Assembly (NCBI GenBank): GCA_902797185.1
Contig: CADBRV010000127.1
Location: forward strand, 1 to 48,905
DNA: 48,905 nt
Source: an uncultured Lachnospiraceae bacterium
Lineage (GTDB): Bacteria; Bacillota; Clostridia; Lachnospirales; Lachnospiraceae
Direction of reading: 5' to 3'
The notes under the pieces were generated by a model. That model was not told the DNA's origin. It did not search any database and saw only the letters and a list, made by a program, of their open reading frames with translations. The translations under genes were made by a program, and so were the position numbers. Shown piece after piece: positions 24,945-33,380 of the stretch. Positions within the stretch are counted from its first letter, which is position 1, and every line of letters starts with the position of its first letter.

Positions 24945-25823
24945 ATGCTGGAACTGGAAGCACATGCAAAAATCAATTTGGGCCTGGATGTCATAAGGAA
25001 ACGGGAGGACGGATATCATCTGGTAAAAATGATCATGCAGTCCATCCGCCTGCACGATGTCATTTCCCTGGAAAAGAATCACTCTGGAGAGATCCGGCTT
25101 ACTCTGGAAGGCTCTGCCCTCCCTGCGGATGAACGGAACCTGGCCTACAAAGCTGCCGCCTTGATGAAAAAAGCATACTCCATCCCGGACGGCATTTCGA
25201 TCCATTTAAAAAAGCAGATCCCGGAAGCTGCCGGCATGGCCGGCGGGAGCACCGATGCTGCCACCGTATTAATCGGGATGGACCGGCTGTTTGGCCTTGG
25301 GCTTTCGAAAGACGTCCTGCTTTCCCACGGGCTGGAGTTGGGGGCAGACGTGCCTTTCTGTATCCTGGGCGGCACCTGCCTATCTGAGGGGATCGGGGAA
25401 ATCCTGACGCCTCTGCCTGCCATGCCTTCCTGCTATATCGTCCTGGTGAAGCCTTCCCAGGGCGTTTCTACAAAGGAAGTGTACCAGGCTTTGGACAAAG
25501 TGCCCTCTCCTGTCCACCCGCCCATAGATGCCCAGCTGGAAGACTTAAAGAATGGCGATTTAACATCCCTCTGTGCCCATATGGGGAACATCCTGGAGTC
25601 TGTCACGCTGCCGCTCCTTCCTGCCTTAAACGGGCGCAAAAGCCACCTGGAAGCCCTTGGGGCGGACGGCATGCTGATGAGCGGCTCCGGTCCCACCATT
25701 TTTGGCATTTTCGTACAGAAAGACCCGGCAGTACATGCCTGCCAGGCTCTTAAAGAAGTATATCCGGAAGATTTTATCATGGTGACGGAGCCTTGCCAGC
25801 CTTCGAACCTTGTACTGCAATAA
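24945..25823 (+). CDS. ispE: 4-diphosphocytidyl-2-C-methyl-D-erythritol kinase
   Basis: A 292-residue GHMP kinase that phosphorylates CDP-methylerythritol in the MEP isoprenoid pathway. The N-terminal AHAKINLGLDVIRKREDGYHLVKMIMQSI, the ATP loop IPEAAGMAGGSTDAA and the C-terminal MSGSGPTIFGIF are all family signatures. The ATG at 24945 follows AAAGGAGTG. A frame open 26 codons further upstream is not conserved. It is monocistronic, flanked by a gene-free leader and an unusual repeat-plus-terminator tail. Confidence 0.96.
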   Translation: MLELEAHAKINLGLDVIRKREDGYHLVKMIMQSIRLHDVISLEKNHSGEIRLTLEGSALPADERNLAYKAAALMKKAYSIPDGISIHLKKQIPEAAGMAGGSTDAATVLIGMDRLFGLGLSKDVLLSHGLELGADVPFCILGGTCLSEGIGEILTPLPAMPSCYIVLVKPSQGVSTKEVYQALDKVPSPVHPPIDAQLEDLKNGDLTSLCAHMGNILESVTLPLLPALNGRKSHLEALGADGMLMSGSGPTIFGIFVQKDPAVHACQALKEVYPEDFIMVTEPCQPSNLVLQ

Positions 25824-25832
25824 CATTTCTTA

Positions 25833-25908
25833 ATGCGCAGCCTACTTGAAAATACGCAGTCTGCATAAAAATACGCATCCTGGTTAAAGATACGCATCCT
25901 GCATAGAA
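25833..25908 (+). repeat. Four tandem 19-bp repeats downstream of ispE
   Basis: Four head-to-tail units of exactly 19 bp follow the pattern ATACGCATCCTGnnTAAAA; the first is ATGCGCAGCCTACTTGAAA and the last ATACGCATCCTGCATAGAA. Units 3 and 4 are closest. The last unit forms the left arm of the terminator hairpin that follows. Confidence 0.85.
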
Positions 25909-25951
25909 AAGGCCTGGGCTTGAATCGCCCAGGCCTTTTTATGCAGGATGC
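25894..25951 (+). terminator. Long bidirectional terminator hairpin after ispE
   Basis: The core AAAAGGCCTGGGC / GCCCAGGCCTTTT (13 bp, T-runs on both strands) is extended by GCATCCTGCAT / ATGCAGGATGC (11 bp) across a small bulge, a stem of about 24 pairs. It serves ispE and the convergent metH. Confidence 0.9.
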
Positions 25952-26137
25952 TTTTCACACAATTCTGTTATAATTATTTTTTGCTTTATTCAGCAACCTG
26001 CTTCTCGCACAAGAAACGTCAAAATATTTTATTCTGTTGCCCAGGATGTTTTCTACACCAATCCAAGCTGGCTTTACGCTTTTCTATGCAGGCTTTGCTC
26101 TAGCAGGTGCATTCGATTTTATCAACAACTACCCGCT

Positions 26138-28612
26138 TTACTCCACTCCAAAAACTTTCTCCGCGTAGCGCACCGTCTCCATGGCATCCTTGGCATAATA
26201 ATCTGCGTGAATCATGTCCGCGTAATCCTTGGTCATGACGGCGCCGCCTACCACGGTCTTGCACCAGGGGGCTTCTTCATGGAGCCGGCGGATGGTCTCT
26301 TCCATTGACGGGACGGTGGTCGTCATAAGGGCGCTCAGTCCTGCCAGCTGAAGGTGGCGTTCTTTTACCACTTCTACCACTTTCTCCGGAGGCACGTCCC
26401 TGCCCAGGTCCACCACCTCGAAACCGTAATTTTCCAGCAGCACTTTCACGATGTTCTTGCCGATATCATGGATGTCGCCTTTTACCGTAGCCAGCACTAC
26501 CGTGCCGCTGGCTTCTTTCTGCTCCCCGCTGGCAGTGATCTTTTCTTTTACGACATCAAAGGCAGCTGTCGCCGCTTCCGCGCTGACCAGAAGCTGGGGA
26601 AGGAAAAGCGTCTTCTTTTCAAAGCCCTGCCCTACGATATCCAGTGCCGGAATGATTTCCCTATTAATGATATCCAGCGGTTCTTCCGTTTCCAGGGCCT
26701 GCTTGGTAAGGTTGGCGGCTTTTTCTTTCAAGCCCTTTACAATCGCTTTCTGCAAAGGATTCTCCTCGCCTGCTCCGGTAGCGGCACCGGATGCCCCTGC
26801 GGAAGCACCAGCTGCTCCTGCTGCCGGCGCGCTGTTTCCTGCCGCAGTGCTGCCGGATGCCGGTACCGCCTGCTGCTGAGGCAGGTCCTGCACATAGTTG
26901 ATATATCCCATGCAGTTGGGGTCCTGTCCGGAAAGGGCTAAGAAGCCTTTATATGACAGCATCATTTCCTGTGAGAAGGGATTCATGATCGCCGCCTTGA
27001 GCCCGTTTTCCATAGCTAAGGCAAAGAACGTGCCATTAATCAGGTTCCGCCTGGGCAGCCCAAAGGAAATGTTCGATACGCCAAGGGTCGTGTTGCATCC
27101 CAGCTCCTCGGTAATCCGGCGTACCGCTTCCAGCGTCACCAGGGCAGAATGGTCATCTGCCGATACGGTCATAGCAAGGGGGTCAAAAATGATATCCTTT
27201 GGCTTTATCCCATAGGTGGCAGCGGTTTCCAGGATCTTTTTTGCAACCGCTACCCTTCCTTCCGCTGTAGCAGGGATGCCTTCTTCGTCCAGTGTCAGCG
27301 CTACGATGAGGCCGCCGTACTTTGCCGCCAGAGGGAATACGGTCTCCATCATGTCCTTTTTCCCGTTCACGGAATTGATCATGGCTTTGCCGTTATAAAT
27401 ACGCAGCGCATGTTCCATGACTTCCCGTCCGGTGGAATCGATCTGTAGAGGCAGGTCGCAAACAGCCTGTAGCTCCCGCACTGCTTCCTGCATCATGGCG
27501 TCCTCGTCAATCTCCGGAAGGCCTACGTTCACATCCAGCACGTCTACCCCGGCCTCCTCCTGCCGGATCCCTTCATCCAAAAGGTAGTCCAGGTCATGGT
27601 CCTTCAAGGCCTGTTTCATTTTCTTCTTCCCGGTGGGGTTGATCCTCTCGCCGATCAGGATCGGGCGCTGCCCGAAATAGACCGCGTGGGTATAAGAAGA
27701 TACGACGCTTAAGTTTTTCTCTTCCACCGGCTGGAAAGGCAGGTCCTTAGTAGCCTCGATCATCTTCTGCATATACTCCGGCGTGGTGCCGCAGCAGCCG
27801 CCGATGATGGAAGCCCCGCTCTTTACGATATCCACCATGTGCCCGGCAAATTCATCCGCGTCCACATCATATACCGTCTGCCCGTTTACGCTCCTGGGAA
27901 GCCCGGCATTGGGGTTTACGATCACCGGCAGGGAACTGGCTGCCACCAGCTCCGGCACCAGCTTCTTCATCTGTGCCGGCCCTAAGGAGCAGTTCATGCC
28001 CAAAGCATCCACCCGAAGGCCTTCCAGCATGGCTGTCATTGCCTGGGGATTCGCGCCTGTCATCAGTTTTCCCTGCTCGTCATACACATTGGTGACAAAA
28101 ACCGGAAGGGTGCTGTGCTCCTTTGCTGCAAGGACAGCAGCTTTTGTCTCATAGGAGTCATTCATGGTCTCAATGAGGATCAGGTCCACGCCGGCTTTTA
28201 CGCCCTCTTCCACCACTTCAGAAAACAGGCTGGCCGCCTTTTCAAAGGGATAATCCCCCAGAGGCTCCAGCATCTTCCCGCTGGGACCAATATCCAGCGC
28301 CACGTACGCGTCTTTGCCGGTCTCTTCCCTGGCTGCCCTGGCATGGGAGACAGCGGCGGAAACAACTTCGGACAAAGCGGGCATTCCGTCTTTCCCGGTA
28401 TATTTGAGACTGTTAGCACCAAAGGTATTGGTCTTCATGATGTTGCAGCCCGCCATCAGGTAGTCATGATGGAGCTTCCGGATCCGGTCCGGGTGGGACA
28501 GGTTCCACAGCTCCGGCAGTTCTCCCGGGCGAAGCCCCCAGGACTGCAGGATCGTTCCCGCTGCCCCCTCAAAATATAAACGTTCTTTTTTGACCCGCTC
28601 TAAGATATCCAC
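26138..28612 (-). CDS. metH: Cobalamin-dependent methionine synthase lacking the reactivation domain
   Basis: An 824-residue enzyme that transfers methyl from methyltetrahydrofolate through cobalamin to homocysteine. The homocysteine domain carries the zinc cysteines C208, C273 and C274 (GMNCSLG, GGCCGT). A pterin-binding domain follows (about 320-580; ILIGERINPTGKKK, LDVNVGLPEID). After an Ala/Gly/Ser-rich linker (about 600-645) comes the B12 module with GDIHDIGKN, where H715 is the axial ligand. The protein ends after this module, so the AdoMet reactivation domain is absent and encoded by the gene at 28824. The start is GTG with only a weak GCGGGG site; no nearby ATG fits the family. Confidence 0.96.
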   Translation of the reverse strand: MDILERVKKERLYFEGAAGTILQSWGLRPGELPELWNLSHPDRIRKLHHDYLMAGCNIMKTNTFGANSLKYTGKDGMPALSEVVSAAVSHARAAREETGKDAYVALDIGPSGKMLEPLGDYPFEKAASLFSEVVEEGVKAGVDLILIETMNDSYETKAAVLAAKEHSTLPVFVTNVYDEQGKLMTGANPQAMTAMLEGLRVDALGMNCSLGPAQMKKLVPELVAASSLPVIVNPNAGLPRSVNGQTVYDVDADEFAGHMVDIVKSGASIIGGCCGTTPEYMQKMIEATKDLPFQPVEEKNLSVVSSYTHAVYFGQRPILIGERINPTGKKKMKQALKDHDLDYLLDEGIRQEEAGVDVLDVNVGLPEIDEDAMMQEAVRELQAVCDLPLQIDSTGREVMEHALRIYNGKAMINSVNGKKDMMETVFPLAAKYGGLIVALTLDEEGIPATAEGRVAVAKKILETAATYGIKPKDIIFDPLAMTVSADDHSALVTLEAVRRITEELGCNTTLGVSNISFGLPRRNLINGTFFALAMENGLKAAIMNPFSQEMMLSYKGFLALSGQDPNCMGYINYVQDLPQQQAVPASGSTAAGNSAPAAGAAGASAGASGAATGAGEENPLQKAIVKGLKEKAANLTKQALETEEPLDIINREIIPALDIVGQGFEKKTLFLPQLLVSAEAATAAFDVVKEKITASGEQKEASGTVVLATVKGDIHDIGKNIVKVLLENYGFEVVDLGRDVPPEKVVEVVKERHLQLAGLSALMTTTVPSMEETIRRLHEEAPWCKTVVGGAVMTKDYADMIHADYYAKDAMETVRYAEKVFGVE

Positions 28613-28640
28613 TACTGTACCCCGCTAAAATTTTATTTCT

Positions 28641-28697
28641 GATATATTGTAAGGAGGGACCCGCCACAGAGGGAGGATTCCATGCGATGCACTAGCC
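28641..28697 (+). repeat. Family 1 intergenic repeat, truncated copy C
   Basis: ATATTGTAAGGAGGGACCCG, GGATTCCATGCGAT and GCACTAGCCGCA match the left part of copies A and D. The right arm of hairpin 2 is missing. The copy lies between the reactivation-protein gene and metH, opposite to their transcription. Confidence 0.75.
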
Positions 28698-28823
28698 GCA
28701 ATTACCCGGACTGCTCTGCCATGTTCTGTGACTTGTTACAGTCCCAGATCCACCGTCTGCTTCCAGATATGCCCTTTTCCAGCCTATCCTGGCTTGATAC
28801 GGTCCTTTCCGGCTGCCCGGTCC

Positions 28824-29531
28824 TTATGCTTCTTCCCCTTTTGTCTGGCGGAACAGGCAGTCCGTTTTCCCGCACAGCTGGCAGGGCGTTTGCCCTCCCT
28901 CAGGGGCGACATCCGTTTTTTCTCCTACGCCGGCGATGGCCGTCACCGATTTTACCGGCGTCATCATCAGCCCTTCCGTTAGCGTAAGGCCGATTTTCCG
29001 GTTTGTATCCAACACCTGCACAAAAAGCCTCTGGGATTCGATGGAAAGGCCTCCATACCCCGGGCTGAAACGGGGATGGAGCTTCTTATCCGGCTCCCAT
29101 TCGGCAAATTTGGCACAGGCTTCATTACAGACCGCCTCGATCCCCGCAGAGCCCATGGCGTCGAATAAAAGGCTGTCCACGGAAGATTTCTGCATCGCCC
29201 GGGCAATCTCACGGTCCACCATCGGTCCCAGGGTTGCCGCAAACAGATACGCCTTGCAGCACCCCTCCAGGTTCTTTATCAGGCTTTTGCTTTTTAACGT
29301 AAAATAACCGAAATCGATGGTTTCATCGTCTTTTTTCCACACAGGCGCTTCCAGATAACATACCCTTGGCACCATGCAGTTTTCCACTTTCCCGGCAATC
29401 TCGTCGGCCCGCTTCTCCAGGTTTTCGTCATAAGCGGTGCCTCTCCGGTACCCTACATAGCGAAGGCCTTCCAAACGGTCAATATGGATCCTGCTTTTGT
29501 CAACCTGCAAGGTGGAAACTGTCTGCATCAT
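28824..29531 (-). CDS. Stand-alone methionine synthase reactivation (AdoMet-binding) protein
   Basis: A 235-residue protein corresponding to the C-terminal activation domain of E. coli MetH, which uses AdoMet and an electron to return inactive cob(II)alamin to methylcobalamin. R154 and GYG (158-160) in HPRFSPGYGGLSIESQR stand where RPAPGYPA lies in full-length MetH. The C-terminus carries CQLCGKTDCLFR (C217, C220, C225), a cysteine motif seen in the stand-alone clostridial form. It starts eight bases after metF and precedes metH, so the split enzyme is rebuilt from one operon. Two start ATGs are adjacent. Confidence 0.88.
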   Translation of the reverse strand: MMQTVSTLQVDKSRIHIDRLEGLRYVGYRRGTAYDENLEKRADEIAGKVENCMVPRVCYLEAPVWKKDDETIDFGYFTLKSKSLIKNLEGCCKAYLFAATLGPMVDREIARAMQKSSVDSLLFDAMGSAGIEAVCNEACAKFAEWEPDKKLHPRFSPGYGGLSIESQRLFVQVLDTNRKIGLTLTEGLMMTPVKSVTAIAGVGEKTDVAPEGGQTPCQLCGKTDCLFRQTKGEEA

Positions 29532-29539
29532 ATTCGTTG

Positions 29540-30409
29540 TCAGTCCCTTCCTAAAATTCCTGAAATGTTTTCCTGGATCTTCTGCGCCACTTCCGGGTCA
29601 TTCATGGAGTAAACATGGACATGGTTGATCCCGTTGGCGAAAAGGTCGATAATCTGGTCGGTGGCGTAGATAATGCCGGCCTGCTTCATGGCTTTCGGGT
29701 TGTCCCCATAACGGTCTACCAGCTGCAGGAAACGCCTGGGCATATAGGATCCGGACAGTTCGATGGACCTCTTGACCTGGGAAGCCTTGGTGATGGGCAT
29801 GATGCCGGGCACAACCGGGATCGTGACGCCCAGTTCCCGAAGGACATACAGGTAATGGAACAGGATGTCATTGTCAAAAAACATCTGGGTTACAAGGTAA
29901 TCAACCCCTGCGTCCTGCTTTTTCTTCAGGTTCAAGGCATCTTCCTTGAGGTCCTTGGATTCCGGATGGCCTTCCGGATAGCATGCGCCGCCGATGCAGA
30001 AATCCCCTCTCTCCTTAATGAAGGCTGCCAGGTCGCTGGCATGCTGGAAACTCCATTTGTCCCGATCCCGGGCGCCTTCCGGGATATCGCCCCGAAGTGC
30101 CAGCACGTTTTCAATCTTCTTTTCCTTCATCTGGTCCAGAAGGCGGCTGATCTCGTCTTTCGGCGTGGACACGCAGGTAATATGGGGGACAGGGGTTACG
30201 CCATGGGACAGCAGGTTGGAAGCAATATCAATGGTATACTTGCTGGTGCCGCCGCCCGCGCCATATGTCACGCTCATGTAAGAAGGCTTCAATGCCGCGA
30301 TTTTTTCCGTAGCAGCCTTTACATTTTCATAAGCCGTCTCCTTTTTCGGCGGGAATACCTCAAAGGAAAGGGTTGGTTCTTCATTTGTCAATAAATCAAT
30401 TACTCTCAT
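29540..30409 (-). CDS. metF: Methylenetetrahydrofolate reductase
   Basis: A 289-residue flavoprotein that reduces methylene-THF to methyl-THF, the methyl donor for MetH. It opens with SFEVFPPKKE (E17 catalytic), then SVTYGAGGG, HITCVSTPK, LALRGDIPEG, YPEGHPES and DYLVTQMFFDN, all conserved in MetF. It is the first gene of a metF, reactivation protein, metH operon. An extended -10 promoter lies about 58 bases upstream. I searched the leader for SAM-I, T-box and cobalamin riboswitch features and found none. Confidence 0.97.
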   Translation of the reverse strand: MRVIDLLTNEEPTLSFEVFPPKKETAYENVKAATEKIAALKPSYMSVTYGAGGGTSKYTIDIASNLLSHGVTPVPHITCVSTPKDEISRLLDQMKEKKIENVLALRGDIPEGARDRDKWSFQHASDLAAFIKERGDFCIGGACYPEGHPESKDLKEDALNLKKKQDAGVDYLVTQMFFDNDILFHYLYVLRELGVTIPVVPGIMPITKASQVKRSIELSGSYMPRRFLQLVDRYGDNPKAMKQAGIIYATDQIIDLFANGINHVHVYSMNDPEVAQKIQENISGILGRD

Positions 30410-30466
30410 AAGCGTACCTTTCTATTTCTTGCGATGATTCAGGATTTTTCAAATTCTATGAGGCTT

Positions 30467-30475
30467 ATTATAACA
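30467..30475 (-). promoter_or_regulatory. Extended -10 promoter of metF
   Basis: TGTTATAAT on the minus strand is a perfect extended -10 (TGnTATAAT). No good -35 is seen, as is usual for this class. The predicted leader is about 50 bases. Confidence 0.6.
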
Positions 30476-30570
30476 TGAATCCTCGTAAATATGCGGATTC
30501 TAATTTTTCTTCTAATCCGGTCAGATTAGTAGGATTTAAGCATGTGATGCATAGCCTCTTACCAGCCTTA

Positions 30571-30632
30571 TGCGTATTCATGCCGAAGGCGGCATTGGAA
30601 AAGCGATTGCCAGCACGATGCACGGCTTTCCA
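30571..30632. repeat. Decayed copy of the family 3 palindrome
   Basis: TATGCGTATTCATGCCGAAG and TTGGAAAAGCGATTGCCA match the left arm and loop of the palindrome at 15967, including the loop bases. The right arm has degenerated, with only GCTTTCCACTGG recognisable. Confidence 0.6.
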
Positions 30633-30691
30633 CTGGTCTTTATGCAGCCCAAACGTGCTATGTGCAGCCATGCATGATGCTGATGGACTGG

Positions 30692-30727
30692 AAAAAAAAT
30701 AGGAAAGGGCACTTGGGTCCTTTCCTA
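30692..30727 (-). terminator. secDF terminator
   Basis: On the minus strand AGGAAAGG and CCTTTCCT pair around a ten-base loop and are followed by ATTTTTTTT. It lies about 65 bases after the secDF stop, ahead of metF. Confidence 0.88.
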
Positions 30728-30793
30728 CTTCATATTTCTTATTTGGTATTACCAAGCTTCATCCGAAAGCTTTAGACATTCTCAAAGCCAGGC

Positions 30794-33196
30794 TTAGCGT
30801 TTCCTGTGCTTCCTTCTCGGGGTAGACTGCAGGTTCCTCTGCCTCTGCCCGTCAGAAGCCTTTTTCTTCTTAGGAGCAGCAGATGCACTGCTTCCTCCGC
30901 CTTGTTCCGGAGCCTGTGCGTCTGCCTTTTCATCAGCGGCAGAAACTGTATCCTCCGCTGCGCCATCTGCCAAGGCGCCTCCCTGTGCAGCCAAAGCCAT
31001 TACGCTGTGGTCGATGGGCTTGCCTTTTGCGTCTACAAATTTCGGCAGGCGGTTCTTCGTGCTCCCGATCCGGGTTTCGAAGATATACCACAATGCGCCG
31101 GTGATGCAGACGGAAGAATAAGCGCCGCAGATAATGCCTACCATCAATGGCAGCGCGAACTCCCGGATGGATGCCACGCCGAAGATGTACATGGTAAAGG
31201 TCATGACCCAGGTCGTAAATGAAGTATATACCGAGCGGGTCAGGGTCTGGGTGATGGAATTGTTGATCATTTCCATCAGCTCTTCCTGGGACCGGATGCC
31301 GTGGTTGTTCTCACGGATACGGTCGAATATGACAATGGTAGCATTAATGGAATATCCGACGATGGTCAGGATGCAGGCGATAAAGGTCGTGCTGACCGAG
31401 ACCCTCGCAATGGCATAGAATGCGATAACCACAAATACGTCATGTACCAGGGCAAGCACCGCGCTGGTACCAAACCGAAGGTCCTTGAACCGGAGCCAGA
31501 TATAAAGCAGCATGAAGATGACGGCCACGATAATTGCTTTAATCGTATTCGTCCTCATCTCGGAACTGATGACGGAGCTGATGTTTTCCGTGGAAATCGT
31601 GCTTTCGTCAACACCGAAATTATCTGCCAGTTTCTGGTCCAGTTCCTCCCTTTCATCCAGGGAAAGGGTCCTGGTCTTGATGATGATGTCTGTGCTGTCC
31701 TTCACCTTCTGGGTCTGGATATTGTTGTCACCGGTCACTTCTTTCACTACCGGGACGATTTCCTTTTCAATCTCGGAAATAGAATAATCCTTTCCGAAAT
31801 CTGCCTGGGTGGAAGTACCGCCGACAAACTCCAGGGAGTACTTCATGGCGCCGTCGCCATTTGCTTTATGCACGCCCATGGCTACAAAGCCGCTGCAGAT
31901 CACGCAGATGGAAATCGTAATGAAAAGCATCCTCTTCTGCAGGAAACGGATGGGTTTTCTTTCCTTCTTCCTGCCATAGAACTTCTCATCCTTGCAGCCC
32001 AAAGTATAAATGGACTTCATCATGATCTTGCTGACTACCAGTGCCGTAAACATGGAAAGCACGATGCCGATTGCCAGGGTGTAAGCAAACCCGCGGACTG
32101 TACCGGTACCCATGACCATCAGCACGATGGCGGCGATAAAGGTCGTGATGTTGCCATCCAGGATGGCGGACCTTGCCTTTTTAAAGCCGGTGTCAATTGC
32201 CAGCCGGACAGACCTGCCCGCGGCGATTTCCTCCCGGATCCTGGCATAAATAATGACGTTGGCGTCCACCGCCATGCCTATGCCCAGGATGACGCCGGCG
32301 ATACCGGGCAGCGTCAAAGTCAGGTCGAAGAGATACATGCAGTCCACTACCAGGCCGGTATAGAAAATCAAGGCAATGGATGCCACGATACCCGGAACCC
32401 TGTAAACCGCAATCATGAAGGCCGCGATAATAAGAAGGCCTACCAAAGCGGCCAGGATGCTGGTTGCCAGTGCGTTGGAACCCAGCTGGGCGCCTACGAC
32501 GTTGGACTGTAATTCATCCAGCTGGATGGAAAGGGAACCGATACGGATGTAGGAAGCCAGCTGTGATGCTTCTTCATAGCTGTCCATTCCTTCGATGACA
32601 CATTCGCCATCTGTGATAGCGCTCTGGATCACCGGGCTGCTGACCACTTTGCCGTCGTAGTAAATCGGCAGCTGGTCGCCGATATGGTTCGACGTATAAT
32701 CCGCAAAGGTCTTTGCCGCATCGTCAGTAAAGGTAAGCTGTACGACGTACTGCTTGTTCCCGTAACTGTCCTGGGTCGTTGCCGGCTGCGCGCTGGTAAT
32801 GTCGCTGCCGGTGAGGATCTCATTGCCGCTGGTATCCTGGATGGAAAGGGTACCCGGCTCTCCCAGCTTTTCCAGGATCGCGTTGGCATCCGTTACACCC
32901 GGGATTTCCACCGTAATACGGTCATCCCCTACCTGGTACACGGAAACCTCCGTGCTCCCGGTTTCATCTTCGACACGCTGCTGCAGCTTGTAGATCGTGT
33001 CGCTCATTTCCTCGGAAGTGGGGTTTCCTTCTGCCTGGTAGGTGATGCTGACACCGCCGGCCAGGTCCAGGCCTAATGTCAGCCCTCCGTCGTCACCATC
33101 CAGTGTCGCTTTGCAGATGGATACGGCAAAGTACCCTACCGCGACAAGGACGGCAAGAATTACGACAAGGGCTGCAACCGCCTTGTTCTTCTTCAT
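30794..33196 (-). CDS. secDF: Fused protein translocase subunit SecDF
   Basis: An 800-residue fusion of SecD (about 1-410) and SecF (about 425-730), a proton-driven membrane partner of SecYEG that pulls exported proteins outwards. Markers are GLDLAGGVSITYQ after the first transmembrane helix, PGIAGVILGIGMAVDANVII in SecD and TIVGYSINATIVIFDRIREN in SecF. The pattern fits 12 transmembrane helices. The last ~80 residues are cytosolic and unusual: an Ala/Asp/Glu-rich stretch, then KKKKASDGQRQR and a basic end, PRRKHRKR. An AAAGGAG site precedes the ATG. It lies next to the SCIFF genes, a known clostridial association. Confidence 0.97.
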   Translation of the reverse strand: MKKNKAVAALVVILAVLVAVGYFAVSICKATLDGDDGGLTLGLDLAGGVSITYQAEGNPTSEEMSDTIYKLQQRVEDETGSTEVSVYQVGDDRITVEIPGVTDANAILEKLGEPGTLSIQDTSGNEILTGSDITSAQPATTQDSYGNKQYVVQLTFTDDAAKTFADYTSNHIGDQLPIYYDGKVVSSPVIQSAITDGECVIEGMDSYEEASQLASYIRIGSLSIQLDELQSNVVGAQLGSNALATSILAALVGLLIIAAFMIAVYRVPGIVASIALIFYTGLVVDCMYLFDLTLTLPGIAGVILGIGMAVDANVIIYARIREEIAAGRSVRLAIDTGFKKARSAILDGNITTFIAAIVLMVMGTGTVRGFAYTLAIGIVLSMFTALVVSKIMMKSIYTLGCKDEKFYGRKKERKPIRFLQKRMLFITISICVICSGFVAMGVHKANGDGAMKYSLEFVGGTSTQADFGKDYSISEIEKEIVPVVKEVTGDNNIQTQKVKDSTDIIIKTRTLSLDEREELDQKLADNFGVDESTISTENISSVISSEMRTNTIKAIIVAVIFMLLYIWLRFKDLRFGTSAVLALVHDVFVVIAFYAIARVSVSTTFIACILTIVGYSINATIVIFDRIRENNHGIRSQEELMEMINNSITQTLTRSVYTSFTTWVMTFTMYIFGVASIREFALPLMVGIICGAYSSVCITGALWYIFETRIGSTKNRLPKFVDAKGKPIDHSVMALAAQGGALADGAAEDTVSAADEKADAQAPEQGGGSSASAAPKKKKASDGQRQRNLQSTPRRKHRKR

Positions 33197-33227
33197 GCTT
33201 CTCTTCTCCTTTGTGCTACCTATATAT

Positions 33228-33265
33228 TGCGCTATCGCTTTCTCCTTTTTCTGCGCTATCGCTTT
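33228..33265. repeat. Direct repeat in the secDF leader
   Basis: TGCGCTATCGCTTT occurs twice, 24 bp apart, just upstream of the secDF ribosome site. Function unknown. Confidence 0.45.
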
Positions 33266-33380
33266 ATTAAAAACCGCGCCGCTGCCATACTGCTTTCCTA
33301 TCTTTTTATTTCAATGAGACATTTGAGGTCTTCCTGGGTTGGCGCTTTTTTTGAAAATCCGGTAATGCCGTTTTTCTTTT

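Noticed and set aside
30410-30560. SAM, T-box or cobalamin riboswitch ahead of the metF operon
   Set aside because: None of the conserved boxes could be found on the minus strand; only an extended -10 promoter is seen.
30468-30755. 95-codon minus frame between secDF and metF
   Set aside because: It overlaps the secDF terminator, the decayed family 3 palindrome and the metF promoter, and the translation has no protein character.
31301-32512. 403-codon plus-strand frame over secDF
   Set aside because: His/Asp-rich antisense shadow of a conserved membrane protein.
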